From Parus major (Eukaryota > Chordata > Aves > Passeriformes > Paridae), in the NCBI RefSeq assembly GCF_001522545.3, contig NC_031796.1, forward strand, positions 2,675,034 to 2,739,033: DNA of 64,000 nucleotides, given 5' to 3'. Shown piece after piece: positions 27,801-42,800 of this stretch. The notes under the pieces are model-generated. The model did not search any database. It worked only from the letters and a program-made list of their open reading frames with translations, and had not been told where the DNA came from. Both the position numbers and the translations under genes were made by a program. The first letter of the stretch is position 1, and each line of letters opens with the position of its first letter.

Positions 27801-30800
27801 NNNNNNNNNNNNNNNNNNNNNNNNNNNNNNNNNNNNNNNNNNNNNNNNNNNNNNNNNNNNNNNNNNNNNNNNNNNNNNNNNNNNNNNNNNNNNNNNNNNN
27901 NNNNNNNNNNNNNNNNNNNNNNNNNNNNNNNNNNNNNNNNNNNNNNNNNNNNNNNNNNNNNNNNNNNNNNNNNNNNNNNNNNNNNNNNNNNNNNNNNNNN
28001 NNNNNNNNNNNNNNNNNNNNNNNNNNNNNNNNNNNNNNNNNNNNNNNNNNNNNNNNNNNNNNNNNNNNNNNNNNNNNNNNNNNAATCCCACTGCAGCTCA
28101 CTGGGATCTGCAAATCTCACTGCAGCTCACTGGGATCTGCAAATCTCACTGCAGCTCACTGGGGTGTGCAAATCCCACTGCAGCTCACTGGGATCCGCAA
28201 ATCCCACTGCAGGTTACTGGGGTGTGCAAATCCCACTGCAGCTCACTGGGATCTGCAAATCCCACTGCAGGTTACTGGGGTGTACAAATCCCACTGCAGG
28301 TTACTGGGGTGTACAAATCCCACTGCAGGAGGTCACCCCTGGAGTCCACACGGGACTGAAACTATTTAACCCCTTCATTCCTGAGCAGCTGAAGGGACAG
28401 AGCTCCTCAGGCAGCCCACAGGGGACACACCTGCTTGTCCTGCTCTGCCCAGAGGGACCTCAACAGATCCCAAGCTCAGTAAGGGAAACTGCAATGTCCT
28501 CCACCCAGGAGGAACAATCCCATACACCAGTTCAGGCTGGGGGCCAACTGGGGGCCAAGAAGCCCTGGGAACCAGGGGGACAATGAGCTCAACAGGAGTC
28601 AGCAACACATCCCTGCAGCAAAAGTGGGTAAGATCCCCTGGGGTGCATTAGCCAGGAACAGGCTGCACTGGCACAGTGAGCCCAAAGCAGCTGTGGCTGC
28701 CCCATCCCTGGAAGTGTCCCAGGCCAGGCTGGACAGGGCTTGGAGCAACCTGGGACAGTGGAAGGTGTCCCTGCCCACAGCAGGGGCTGGAACTGAATGG
28801 TCTTCAAGGTCTCCTGGCAGCCCAAATCATTGGGTTATTCCATGATTAGGGAGAGCACCAGAAGCAGGGACAGGCAGTGACTCTTCCTGGGTGAACAGTG
28901 CTCCAAGGACAGCTCATTTCAAGCTGAGCACTGGGTAAAGCAGAGAACTGTCCAGGAAGCCAGGACTGGAAGCAAGAGTTTCCCAGCACAGTATCACCCT
29001 GAGTAATCCAAATTAGTATCGACACATAACCAACTGGAAAGGAAGCTGTGACACTGCAGAGTAGGAGAGAAACACACCTGCAGGCAACAAACAAGTTCCA
29101 GCTACAGTTCTGAAATACTTCACCACAAAATGATGACAACTCCTAACTAACTGGAAGCAGCTCATGAGACAGGAAAATACCCAAAATTAAACCTTTTTAA
29201 AGCCCCAAATGGGTCCTGAACAGTGCATGCAACAGTGACTTCACCATGTAGAGATTCAGCATCTCTGAAGGAAGAAATTAACTCCATCACTGCTGGGCTT
29301 CATTTCAAAAACCCAAAATGCAAGAAAATGACAGAGGTTGGTAAGAATACTGGGGAGGATTATCCACAAAGATTTGATACTAATTACTATGCTGGAACAT
29401 TCCATTCACCAAAAACATCTTCAGCAAAGCAGAAAGACAGCAGAGCTTGACAGAAAACAAATATATGCCAGGAAGAAACAAAATAAAGAGGAAAAATGAA
29501 AAAAAAAATCATCTTTCTGGAAGAAAATACTAGGAAAGGTCAAATCCTGACAGATTCTGTGAGAAAAATCTGCATAAGGCATAGGACCAACCATGTTTCT
29601 TCCCAAAGACAGCATGAGCAGGCAGCTTCCAACAAGCTGCAATCAACCTAAGTGTTACAAATGCTCAAAATAAGGCAACAGCAGAAAAACTAAATGTATT
29701 TTCCTAAACTAATGATCACCAGGAAGGAGTTCAGAGAGCTCATGGAGACACATGGGGGAAATCTCAACCTCATTAAGAGATTCTGCTTATACATGAACAA
29801 AAGGAACAACAAATCACCAGGGCCAGACAGCTCCCAGAGCTCTCCCAGGAGGAATTGCTGCTCTATTCCGTGTGTAAATCCTTGCCTGGAACTGTCAGAT
29901 CCAACCCATGTGATGCCAGCTCCTAGGAAGGACTCCAGGAAACTCAGCCCAGGAAGCTGCTGGTAAGTTTGCTGGCCAGGCTGAGTAAACCAAGAGAAAC
30001 TCCAGCAGACATGAATTAACCTGTGAGTGCATCAGTTTTTGTGCTGCTGAAGCACGAGCAGGGCTCCTGTGAAGGAGGGGATGACTCAGGTATCCATGTG
30101 GAGGTGCCAGCAGGGATCTCCTCCCATGCAGTGCATGTTTGGAAACCCACAGCAATCATTCAGCAAGGGCTCCTCAGAACACTAAACTGGCCTAGCAGGG
30201 ATGGGCTTTCCATGTGAAAGGGAACAACCAGTTCTTAACGTGAACAAAAACCTGCCACTGACACAGCCTGCCCCGACTCTATCCCCTCACAGCCTGGCTG
30301 TGCTCAGAACTGACTTCCCTCTCCAAATTGCACTGGAAGTCCTCAAAGTAGAAGCAGGACACAGGAACTTAAGATGATGCCATTCCCCAAACCATTATAC
30401 ACTGGGATCACACAGTGCAGGGCCCCATGTGAACTGGCAGGGAGCACTGACTCACCCCTGCCCAGCTCACGGGGTGCAGACAGCAGCGTCAGAAGATGAT
30501 CAGCAGCACCCTGGGGTTAAACCATCTCCTTGATCCAAGGGCAAACTCCAGCTCTACACCCCCAGCAGCAATCAGTTAGAGCAGAGCCCTTTGTGGAGGT
30601 AGCACCAAAAGCCCCCCTGAGCAGGCAGAGGTGAGGGAGCCGAGCCAGGGAGCTGCAGCCAGGGCTGGCTCCAGGGATCTGCAATGCAGCACCAGCTCCA
30701 GCCCCAGCACTGCCGAGCACCAGGAGCATCCCAGGCTCCATCTGACGCTGTGCAGCCATCTGCAGCATCTGCTCCCCACCAAACACACACTGCTGGTGTG

Positions 30801-33800
30801 TGAGCACCGACTACTAGAAATAAACAGCTCCCAGGGGAACGGGAACAGCCAGAACCACATCCAGCCTGCTTAGCCAGCACATCCCGAGGCACTGCTTCCT
30901 GCATGCTGCCACAAATGCCTGGAGAGAGGGTTCTGGAAGCAAAGGGAACGCAGCCAGCTGCAGGTCTGGCAGCTGGGTCCCTCCAGGACATCCAGATTGG
31001 AGGAAATTAAAGTTTTTATAATGCATGAGGTAAAATGCTCAGTTCAGGTATTTTTGTAACTCAATTACTTTGGGAAAAAATCAACCTGGGGAAAACCATA
31101 CTTTGAAAAGACCAGGACACTTTTCTGCCCAAGCAGACACTTTTGTGTGCTTCTGACTCTCAAAGTTCTGCCTGTTTAGGGGGTGGTTTTGTTTGGTTTT
31201 GGCATTTTATACCCCAGTTGGGCTCATGAAATCACAGTTCAGCTCATCGCTCCAGAGCCAGAACAGGTCCCAGGGCAGCAGAGCTGACTGACAGCACAGA
31301 CAGGCAAGTCCTAAACACATCCCTGCATTCCTGCAGTTCAGCACCACAGTGTTCTCCACCCTCAGCAGAGCTCACCTGGGGCAGGTATTTTATATAAGTC
31401 CTGGGCATATCATTCAGTATCTCCTTTACCATTTTTCCCATTTTTCAAATTCAAGCCCTTCTGCCTTGTGCTGCACATGACAATCCCTTTCAGCTGAAAT
31501 AAATGACTTCTGTCTACAACCTACATACTAAAATCTGTCAGAGCTTTCCTAAAGCTGCAGCAAAGCAAAGAATCTGAGTATGTGAATTGGCTTCTTGTAA
31601 TACAAAACCCTTCTGTGTGGGCTGAGCTGAAAAATTCATGTGTTTTCCACCTAACAGAAGTAAACCCCAGAGTCGGGTTCCATCAGCCACCCCAGAACTG
31701 CAATTAAAGAATCCAACTTGTGCCCACACTCTGGCTGCTTCTTCCTTTTGTTCTTGTGCATGAAAACCCTGAGAACAAGACAGAGATCTCCTGGCCCTGC
31801 TCAGCACTCCCATATGATGTGACAGTGAGAAGACGACCCAAGTAACACAATAAAATGATAAAAACGTTTTTGAAATAGTTCTAATATTCTCACTGTGTAA
31901 CAATAACAGCAAAACAAAAACAAACAAAATAATCACAAAAAAATACTTTGTTAAAATAATTATTCTGTTAGTTAAGCAGCCCAGTTCCCAAGAGAGAAAT
32001 GCTTCAGAGAAACAGTCACCCTTCTTCCAGCATCTCCCATTTCTGGAAAGAGCCACATTGAAAGTTCTGATCTCTAAAGACACAGAAGTTTTGTTAATCA
32101 AACTGCTGTGTTCACCTTTCCAAACCTGAAATGACATTTCTCCTCCATCCAAATTTTGAAATCAAATCCTTTTTTTGGTTAAAAGCTGCAAGAGCAACAG
32201 TTACTGCACACTTACTGCCCAGACTGGAAGTCCTTCTCATTCACCACAGCACAGTTGGTTAAGGACAGCTCATCAGTGGGACATCTCGCTGCTTGCATAG
32301 GCTACAAGAGAAAGGGGGGAAAATGTCAAATAAAATTCTATTTTCTCCTTTACCAAGCCAAGCTCAAGACTTCTGCAAAACCACAAAGCACAAAACAAGT
32401 CTCCTGAGTCCTGGCACACTCTGAGAGCACACTGGTATCAACAAGCTCCTGTTCCAGATTCCTCCAAACATTTCCTTGTGCCACAGGTACTTGTATCCCA
32501 AACCTCTGCCCTTTGGGACTATTATGTACTTTGCATTTTCTACCCTACCTACATAAATACTTTCAAATTACCTGGGAGAAAGCCTGCAAGGCAAACACTT
32601 GTTAACTTCCCTGGCACTTGGGAGGCTTCCCCAAATGCTGCCACAGGGCACCAGGTAAGCAGCATTCCCTGGAAGGCATTTCTTGCCCAGGGACAGGACA
32701 CTGGGATATTCTGAAGGCTGCTAAAGGAGAGCAGCCTGGAGCCAGAGCAGTTCCCCTACCACCCTGTCCCATAGTGCCAGGCTGGGTCACAGAGCCCACG
32801 TGGGCAGAAAGGGAGGGATAAAGATGTGACCTTCCCTCTTCATTGAACAGAACTAAGAAAACTGGAATTTCAGCATATCCATTCTGTATAAACCCCTTCA
32901 CCCAGTGCAGTACAGAGCAGCACTGAGAGTCCACAGGAAGGTTTAACCTCAGCCAGCTGCTATCCAGCCCCACAATCCCTTTGTACCACTTCTCAGAAGA
33001 AACATCACATATGAATATTTTCCACTCTATAGGAAATATCCCAGATCTGTAACACAGAGAAGAAAATGAGGTAAAATAGTTAATTCCAGCCTATCACTAC
33101 GAAAATAATTACTGCAACAAATTTTGTGGGGGAGTCCTCCCCCTCTTTTTATTCTCTAATGTCAGAGGACCAATCCTTTCTCAGCGGTATCTGTTCATTT
33201 TTGTCCCTTCCTCTGTTACTCATCAATCAGCAATTAAAAATTGAAATAGCAGCACTCCCAGCCCAAGCTGCCCATCCCCATCATGAGGCATGAGCATGGG
33301 GGGAGCACAGCAGAGGGACCTCAGCCCCATCCTACACCCTCACCCCACCTGCTCCTACAGGATTATACCACAAAACAATGGCAGAATTATGAAAATGGGG
33401 ATCAAAATACCTCCAGAGGTGGAGAAAGGATGGAAAAGGCAGGATGTTTCTATCATTAGCTATGGACTGAAGAAATTTCATTGGGGGAAAAGCTAAACTT
33501 GCCCCTCAAGGTGTCATTTTGAGCATCAAACCACAGCTACCTCCATCAGATACAAATTTGCAGGCAGCGCAACAGAAACTATTTGACAGTGTCAACCTAT
33601 TGCTAAAAGTAATTCAGGAGGGATTTTCTCTTAATACACCCTTAAATCCCAGCAGCAAGCACAGGAAACACACTGATCCCAACACACACATCTAAACCAT
33701 TTCCCAGGAGTTATTGCCCTGCTCAGCCTTCCTCTCCCAGCCCCTCTGGGACAAGAATCAGAAAAATCCCACCCCCAGTGTGGCCCACAGCCAGCCTGCT

Positions 33801-36800
33801 CTAAAGCTCAGATCAACTTTTATGGCACAACATGATTTGTCTCCAGCACTTGTTATTTAGAAAAGGACTAACTCATTACTTTTACTGAATAATGCTCAAT
33901 TGGCCTTGACATATGTGACAACCAGAAAAGATTCCATTTTCAGGCCTGAAGCAGATTTATCTACCTGAATACTGAGTGTAATAAAAGACTCAAAAGTCTT
34001 TGTAATAAAATATATGACATCAGTGGATTTATGAGATACACAACCTGTCTTCTGAGGCCTCTTGGCTTGGGGCACTTCACAGCAAACATTCACCACTTTA
34101 TCACTTCTCCCATCTGCAGGGCACCGTTTTGTGAAGGACATGCCCTGATAAAACGCATTACAGGGGATATTTCTGGAGAAAAGTGGACACGGGGCTCCTG
34201 GATTAAACCTTTTTACAGCACTAGTCCTCAGCTGCATTTTTAATCCTCAGTGACAAACTGCTTCCCACACGCCTGGCCAAGCTGCCGTTCCCGTCTGCAC
34301 TGGGAAATGCAGGAACAGCAAGGAATGCATTCCAAACCCAGCAACAACTGCAAGTTCTGCAGCAGAGGAGAGATGATGGCAAAACATCCTTGGGTGTCTG
34401 ACATGTGAAATAGCATGGCTGCAGCAGCAGCAGCACTGGCTGTGCCAACCATCCCAGAGCACAGCTCATCCTCCTCCTGGGGTGTCTGGAGCCCATTTCT
34501 CCCTGGCAGTGACCAACATTTCAGGCAGCATCTCTGCTCCCAGCCCTTCACTACACACCCTCTCAAGCTCCAAGATTTTGCAGATCTTCAGAACACTATC
34601 TGTATTCTGAAAATGTTTTAACATCACACAGCTGAAAGACAGGGGTGTCACTCCTGGGCATGGAGTTCCACAAGGCTGAAGGAAATCTGGTCACAGAAGT
34701 GGTGATGATTAAACTGGAAATCACCCAGGCAGGAAGGAGGAACACAATGCTGTAGGGAGCTGCAGGGGTTCCCTCTTACCTGCCCTCCCTGCAGAGCTCA
34801 GATCCCAGAGCTGCTGCTCCCAGGATCCATCCCAGAGACACAGATCCATTCCTTGGCTGAGCTGTCACAGCCAGGACATGGGCACAGGCTGCTCCTGAGG
34901 AAGATTTCTTGGCATAAATGCCAAGTCCAGGGCTGGAACACATGGCTGGCATATGCCAGTGGTGTTGCTGTCAGGAACACTTTAAACTCTTGCATTTTGG
35001 GTTCCAGCTTCCCAGGAGAGCAGCACAAGGACCCCCAGCACCTGCCCCTCTCCCATCCCACACCCACTGCCAGCACTAACACACCACATCAGGGTATAGG
35101 GCCAGAAAAATCCTTGAGAGTATCCCTAGGAATCTCAAAGTAGATTTACACAAACTAATTTTAAGCAATCTGGCAGGTTACTGCTGGCAACCAGGCAAGA
35201 CAGCTCTAAAAAGACAGAAAGCAAGCTCCTGCAGGTGACACTAGATGCCACCACTGCTGTTACCCCCTGGCACTGCCAGGCTGGAGGTGACCCATACACC
35301 GTCACAGGCTGCTCTTACACCCACATCCACAATATGGATATATTTGGCTTAGAGAAGGCAAACTGGGGTTAAATTAGGCAAAGGAAATCTTCCCTGCCTC
35401 CAGGTATTGTTCTGATTCATGCAAAGAGGAGACTCCAAGGACAGCACAGTCCTAAGGAGGTGACTGCACACTGCTGAACCATTCCCTACAGCATTTATCA
35501 TCCAACATCAGCCAGGCAGCACCTGCTATTAAACCCAGGCCTGTGCAGAGGCCTGTTCCAGCATTCCTTCTGTCTGCCAAGAGGAAAACAAGATCATATG
35601 ATGCACTGATAAATCTCACTCTGAGAGACAAACGTGAAGGACTCCACCTCTGGGTTTGTGACAAAGCAGTAACATTGCCTCAAAACCCAGGAGGCTTAAT
35701 GACACCAGCATATTTTATTTTTACAAAGAAAAGTTGCCCTAAAGAACAAACATAATAGAAACAATCATCCTAACATCTGATCTTTCAGAGATTTTTGGGG
35801 TTTTTTTCCCAAAGCTGCAAGGACTCGTTTTCCTCCACAGAAAATAAGAAACTCCTGTGTTCACAAAATCACAGAATAGTTGGGGTTGGAAGGGCCCTTT
35901 GGAGATCATCCAAGTCCAAACCTTGGGATATTTTCACACACACATAAACCACACCTTTTGTGTTCTGTAAATTCACCTCTTGTGAATCATTAAGGCTGAT
36001 GGTAGAGGAAGCCAAGGTAAAAGGTTTCTCCCCACAGAGGTAAGGTGGTGGCAATGACTGAAGTGCACTGCTGACAGCTGGTACTGAGAAGAGCTGAAAC
36101 ATTAAGTGCTAAGGCAGAGATGCTCCTCATCCAAGACATCTGAACTCATTTCACTTCCTAGTGCTGAGCAAGAGATTATGAAACAGCCTCTAAAGCTGAG
36201 GCAGGTTTGGCTCTGTGCTCTGTTCTCACATGGTTTGTACAAGACAAATATTGTTCAAGTTTTGCATGTTTAAAATTCTCCTTGGTGTAAAACAGACACA
36301 GATACACATCCCATGTATATGCAAGTGCACAGAGATGGAATTCCTGGCACACAGGTGTTGGCAAGAGGAGTGTTAGGAAACATGACAGCTCTGGGTACTA
36401 GACATTTCCATTTCCCAAGCAGAGCCCACTGCCAGCTGCGTTGAGATGGGGATTCCCTGCTTCAAAAAACACCCAAAAAGCTTTCCTGTAACAGCTGTTG
36501 GGCCAGAAAATCTCCCTGAGCCCAGAGCCTCAGCACCCAGAGAAGGCAGAGAACCACCTGTGCAGGTGTAATTCCTGGGAAGCAGTTCTGTCCACTCCCT
36601 AGAGCCCAAGCAGAGGTGCCTCTGTGGGCTGTGTGGAACCACGGCTGACTCCAAATCAAACACTCACCACCACGAGTCTGCCAATAAAATGAAGTTTGAA
36701 TAGTGACAGGAAGAATTATGATGTCAAAGGAGCTCTGAAGATAAACAGGGAACTGACATGATGAATCACAGATCCTACACATTATCCAGGAGTATGCTCC

Positions 36801-39800
36801 TGACAGGAAACACACGCCCAAAGCTCTGCCTCTGTCTCCAGATCCAAGGACACCAGGACCTGAGGTGGATGTTACACCTGGGGCTGCACACAGGGGACAA
36901 CCAGCAGCTCCAGCAGGAGGATGAGCAGCAGAGCTGGCTCTGCACCAACCAAACTCCCAGCACAGGGGAGCCCAAGGACTGTGCCTGCTCCCTACAGCCA
37001 TAACACACCACGGAGCTGAGCAACAACTCAACACTGAAGGGCACAAAACAGCATAAAACAAAAATGGGAATAAAACAGCAACACCAGCAGAGCTCCTGGC
37101 TGGCAGCTAAGAGTGGATTCCTGACCTGGAGGGGAATCTGGTTCTGTCACAGGGAGAAACAGTAGAGACAAAACCAAGGCTCCTATAAAGAACAATTCTG
37201 TTATATTCATGAAAGGAATAACAACATGATGTCATAATCAGGGACTCAGGAACACAAGTTGTACTAAATGCTGTGGTTCTAAATAATTTTGAAAATTAAC
37301 TAGGGAAGTTTAGCAGCTTGCAGAGGGTTTTTCTGGACATGCCAAGAAAATATTGAATAAAGCTTCCATACTTCTGCAGCCACAAGTGGAGATCAACCTA
37401 CAAGGAACGTTTTGGACCAGCAGGCCTGGCCAGACAGGCCTTTCCAGACCTGCAGTGGCTGTGCTGGCAGGATAAGCTGCTGTCCCTGGAACACAGCCCT
37501 GACTCCCTGCTCAGGCCTGACCATTCCACCTGCTCTACATGACCTCTGTTTGCTTGTTGGAAGTTTTTATTCTCTTCAGGAAGGAGCTGCATTCTCTCTT
37601 GACAACAAACTCAGAAATACCAATTTTCTTCTCCTAATAAAGAGGAACGTATTGGGAAGCTAAAATCTCAGAACTCATATTCACATTTTTGATGAAGCCA
37701 GGGCTGAAACAGCTCAGAGGAGAGAGGGAAGAGATCCCATCAGCACCTCCAACACCACCCAAGGCTGGAAATGAAACAGGGAATGTTGTCCCTGCATTGT
37801 CTGCCCGTGGCAGCAGTAATGTCCTTGCCTGTCAAGAGCTCAGATGGGCAGCAGGAGACAGCAGACACTCCTCACTGGGCACTCTTTATCAAACACTCAA
37901 CACATTTCCCTGTTTCTCTGACAGCAGCCCTGTGTTCTCTGGGTCTGAATCTGGAAATTACTGCCTGTCCTGGCACTCCAGAGCCACTTTATCAGGGCAG
38001 GAGGGCCTCTCCCACAAATGAAGGATATTGGGTTTTAGTGCCACTTCCCTTGGTTTGCAAAGTTGAAATGAACTCAGATCTGCAGGGGTGGCTCTGTCAC
38101 TCCAACATTGTTCACCTGCAGTTAACCAGGTGCCCACAGCTTTGGGAATCCAGCTCTGCTATTGCCAATATTTGCCAACACCAGGAGAAACACAATTTAC
38201 AGTGCCAAGAACAAAGAGTTCCAAGGGTTTGCCTGATCCATCAGAGCAGAAGAAACAAGAGTGCTGAAGGAGAGCTTCCCCAAGCAGCGGATCTGCAGTG
38301 GAGTTCCACAGGTTGCTCTGCCCAAAGATGTCCTTCTCCAGATCAGCTCTTCACAATGTGATCAATAAGTGACTTTAGGAAATACACCTGGACCTGAGCT
38401 GCTGTGCCACAGAACTAGGGAGCTGACAGCTCAGCAGGACCAGCAGCTCCACCTTCCTATTAAGCAATAATGACCCAGGATATGTGCATTTTAATTTACA
38501 CATCCATATTTCGAGTGGATGTTACTTCACATTCCTTTCTCAAGCCAGGATGATCAATTTAATTACAGGGAATTGTTGCTTGTTGGGTTGCATCTAAACA
38601 TCTTTGAAGAATTCCAAGGGAATGAACCACCACACCACCAGAGTAAGCTGTGGGCCTGGGATGCAGGTCACAGGATTTTGCCACAGGAGTAGCGAGGACG
38701 CCTCAGGGATGCAAATTTCATCCCATTTATTTAGGAGACAATGTGAATACATGTTAATGTTAAAAATATCCCCCTTGGAATTTGCCCTGTGAAAGCCCAG
38801 GGTGCTGCTGTCCCTGAGGATTTACAGCTCAGCCCAGCCACTGAACTGCCCACGACTCTGATGTACCAAACACCACCCAGTCATCAGCAGTTCAGGATGC
38901 AGCAGCTTCAAGTATTGCTCTATTTTTTACACAAAAAGCACATGACACAACTCCAGGGCATCAATTACTCCAGATTTTTTGATAGAAGGTCACTGCTTTA
39001 TTGCATCCCAGGAGACTGGAGGAACGTGTTAAATCTCTTCATACTTCAAACCTCTGACCTCCCTGAGGGCAGGATGTGCCTGCACAGGAAGGAGCAGAGC
39101 AGGAGTGCCTGAGGAGCTGCTTACCCAGCCTTGCTTTATGAGCAGCAGCACAATCAGCTGGCTCAGACACGGTTCCAGGGCACTGCACCGGAAGATCTTC
39201 CCTTAATTTTAGCAACTGGGTTTCTTATTTGGGTTTTTTTTGTCCAAAGACCTTCTCCAACACTGCTCTCCAGTTCCTGGGGGTCTGAAAACCTTCTGGA
39301 GATGGTCAATATGGGTGTTTCATCACAAAACTCTGGTCTCTGCCAGAGAACCTCCCTGATGTGAGACAGCATCCTGCAGAGCCTCCAGACTGAACCTCAT
39401 CCCTCTAAAAGCTACTGCAGCTCCCAAGGTCTCTGTCCCACTGCTCAGGGCAGTGACTGCACCAGCTCTCTGAGTTTTAACTCATCCTGCACTTGTGAGG
39501 GCACCTGAACATGTCCACCAACCCTGGATCAAAGAAAGATCATGACATGACATGGGGACCTACATTCCAGCTGTTTTCATAGGAATCAATGGTAATTTCA
39601 TTGCACTGAAACTACGTCCTGCCTGGTGGCTAATTCAGCACAATAGAAGTGCCACTACTTTCTAGGGACTGCTTTTCTGTGGACTCAAGATGATCTGATT
39701 TTATGCCAGAACTTCTTCCAAATTCAATCAGGGTTTATCCTGAGCCTCAGGGTCTTCTCCTGAATTACCTCTGTGGTCTAAGGCACAGAACCCAGAACAA

Positions 39801-42800
39801 GAGGGGAAAAGAGATCTTGCAGTGCTCTGAGGAAAAAAAAAAAAAAGTTTAAAAGTAATACTTAAGAAATTAATATTTTAAGTGATCCTCAAAAAGATTC
39901 AATGACTTTTTTACAAGAGTTTTTCCTACTAAAAAAAAATATTACCTAAGTTTAAATATTCTGGCAGGTCCACATAACAGAAGAGGTGTGACACACCAGC
40001 ACCCCAAAAACTGGAGATGGAGAGGCAGCATTGACATCTCCCTTTTAAGCACAAGCTTAGGACACACTGCTTCTGCAACACTGAGCCAAGCAACAAATGA
40101 ATCAAAGATGACAGGGACAAATATCCCATGCCCACCAACATTCACATGGTCATCAGAATTTTATTCTAAATAATTTTAGAGTTTTTAACAAATTATGTGA
40201 CTTTATTTTAAATAATTCAGCAAGGCAGAAGTCCTGAAAGCAGGCCACAAGTTGATTTGTGATGATTCCACAAGACAGTTACGAGATTGCAGAAGTGATC
40301 ACAGAAACAGAGATTCAGATAGAGTTTTCTCCCATTTCCCTGAAACATTGCTAAAAACCCATTTCTTCATATTACACACTAGGAAATACTAAAAAAACTA
40401 AGTGACGATAGCAGGAACAGTACCAGGCTGCAAGAAGGAACTAAGTTGATTCATAAACGTTTCTTTAGTTGCCTGACAACGCCTGCATCTCTGAAGGCTG
40501 GTTCCATATGTTATCAGAAATCACCTTACAGTTCTAATCCATAAACATAAAGTCTAGACCCCATTACTTCAAAGTCCTTACCAAACCATCCAACCTAAAA
40601 CCACACTGTCTACATTTTAAGTATTTTTAAATAAGTCAAGCTAATAATAAGCCAAATGTTATTAACTGTCTAGAAATGTGTCAGGTATATTATTATATTA
40701 ATATATTTATGGATATATGTACATATTTATGGATTAAATGTTTATATTTATTTATTAAATACTTAAATATGTATAAATTAAATGTATATATTTATGGATT
40801 AAATGTTAGGAAGGGATTGTTCCCTGGCAGGGTGGGCAGGCCCTGGCACAGGGTGCCCAGAGCAGCTGGGGCTGCCCCTGGATCCCTGGCAGTGCCCAAG
40901 GCCAGGCTGGACATTGGGGCTGGAGCAGCCTGGGACAGTGGGAGGTGTCCCTGCCATGGCTGGGGTGGAATGGGTGGGTTTAAAGTCCCTTCCAACACAA
41001 ACCATTCTGGGATCTGTGCTGGCTGCAGGATGCACAAGAGAGCAGGGTTAGGTCAGCAATGCCTTTGGCAGCACAGAACACCAAAGGACTCCATCTGTTC
41101 TTCACCACCTTCCCACTCCTGCTGCACCTCTGGATTGGACACCTGGTGTCACCAGATGCCAGCAGGACCCTGTGCTCAGGCTCTCGAGAGGAGTGACAGC
41201 ACCTGCAGCGTCAGACACCATCCATACCTGAGTGAATCCAAAACCATTTCCAACCCAACACAGAGGGAATCTCTTCTGAGGAGCCAACAGGCCAGAATCT
41301 GCTCTCACTGGGCTAAAGGCAACACTGCCCCAAAGGACCCCCAAACAGCAGAGGAACAAAAATGTGTGTGTTACACCAGTGACACCCCCTAAAACAGCCA
41401 TTATTTCTAACCATGAACTGTTACACAAGGTCAGCTATCACAAAACTCATACTCCTTAAAGAAAACCACACCAGTGTCTCTGCTGAGGGATCCTCACCAA
41501 CATCCACATGGGGTGTGTACAGCCCTGCTACCTGCCCCAGCCCAGTCCCATGGAGCTCTCCAGCCTGTGCAGACACAGGCAGAAATGCAGATTGTGCTGG
41601 ATTCACAGCTTGACACTCACTGGAACAAGGCACAGGAATCATAGGCCTTTCTAGATCCCTTTGGGAACTAATTCCTGATGTAGTTCAAATCAATTAGTTA
41701 CAGACAGTGCCAGTGAACTTCCAGGGGTCCACTTGGTACAAGAGGTGCATAACCAGCTACAGACACAGCAGCTTCCAACCATTCCCTCTCCTGCAGATGC
41801 CTGACTGCTCTGCTTGCATGCCTAATGATCCCCATGCAGAGACACAGAATAAATTATTACAGAAACAGCCATTATTTCTAATCATCATAAACTGTTTTTC
41901 CTGTAAACTTCAATCACTGCTAATCACCATCTCTTCCTTGCCATGGAGAGACCCAGTGCAATTAGGAGAGCAGAGTAACACACCTGAAGCAGCATTACAC
42001 CATTAACCAGATTTGGCTTATCATTCACCTGAATTATTCAAAATGTTACTAGAAGTTTAAATATTTTGTCTCTCTAGTACATCAGGACAGCCATTCATTT
42101 TTCCCTGTGAGAATGTACATGCACAAATCAAATCACACGAGTCCAATAAAAGAGATTAAGCTCTGAATGCATTGCAGAACAGATTTGCAGGGCAGGAGGA
42201 GTCACTGAAGCTCCTCTTCCCATCCTGCAGGTTGAAGCACCTGTTAAAAACGCTGACAACAGAACAGCACCTGTGTTCCAGCATCAGCCTCACCTGTTGT
42301 GCCTGGAGATATCACACACCTCCATCCTCCCACCAAGTGTTCCGTGTTTACCCCGACACATCCCCGGTGTCGCAGCCCGAGCGGGCACTGCTGCCTGCCC
42401 TCCCTGCTCCTCACCCTCCCCAGCGCTGCTGCTGGCCCACGGGCCAGCTGGAAGGAGCAGGCAGCTCCCTCAGTAGCTCACGTGGAAAGCAACTGAAGGA
42501 TCAGACCCAGCTTGGAGAGTGAGATGGAACACTCAGCTTAAGGACTCTCTTTGCAGCATTAAATAACCTGATAGTTCTGCAACAACTGCATTTGCAGGCA
42601 AATCATGAAAACACTGAATACTAAGAAGCTTCCTGATAACACAAGGAGAGCATCACCCATCCAACTGCCAGATTAGGAGGCAACTAAGCATCAATCTTTC
42701 CTTTAAATTCACATAAATCCCCCTTTCCTTCAGCAGGCTTCCAAGCTGGTCAAATAAAGGCACATTTTCTCAGGTTTTTAGTAGCAGAAAAGCTCAAAGC

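Larger units (their letters stand above)
25150..32215. other. NSF intron 2
   Basis: 7 kb with the longest CR1 copy in the window (about 25690-26398), a CR1 reverse-transcriptase fragment, the 29-bp minisatellite with an assembly gap, and a further CR1 3' end. From about 28850 to 32215 I see nothing recognisable. Confidence 0.7.

Noticed and set aside
27744..28083. Frames that appear open across the N gap
   Set aside because: N codons cannot be read. Openness there means nothing.
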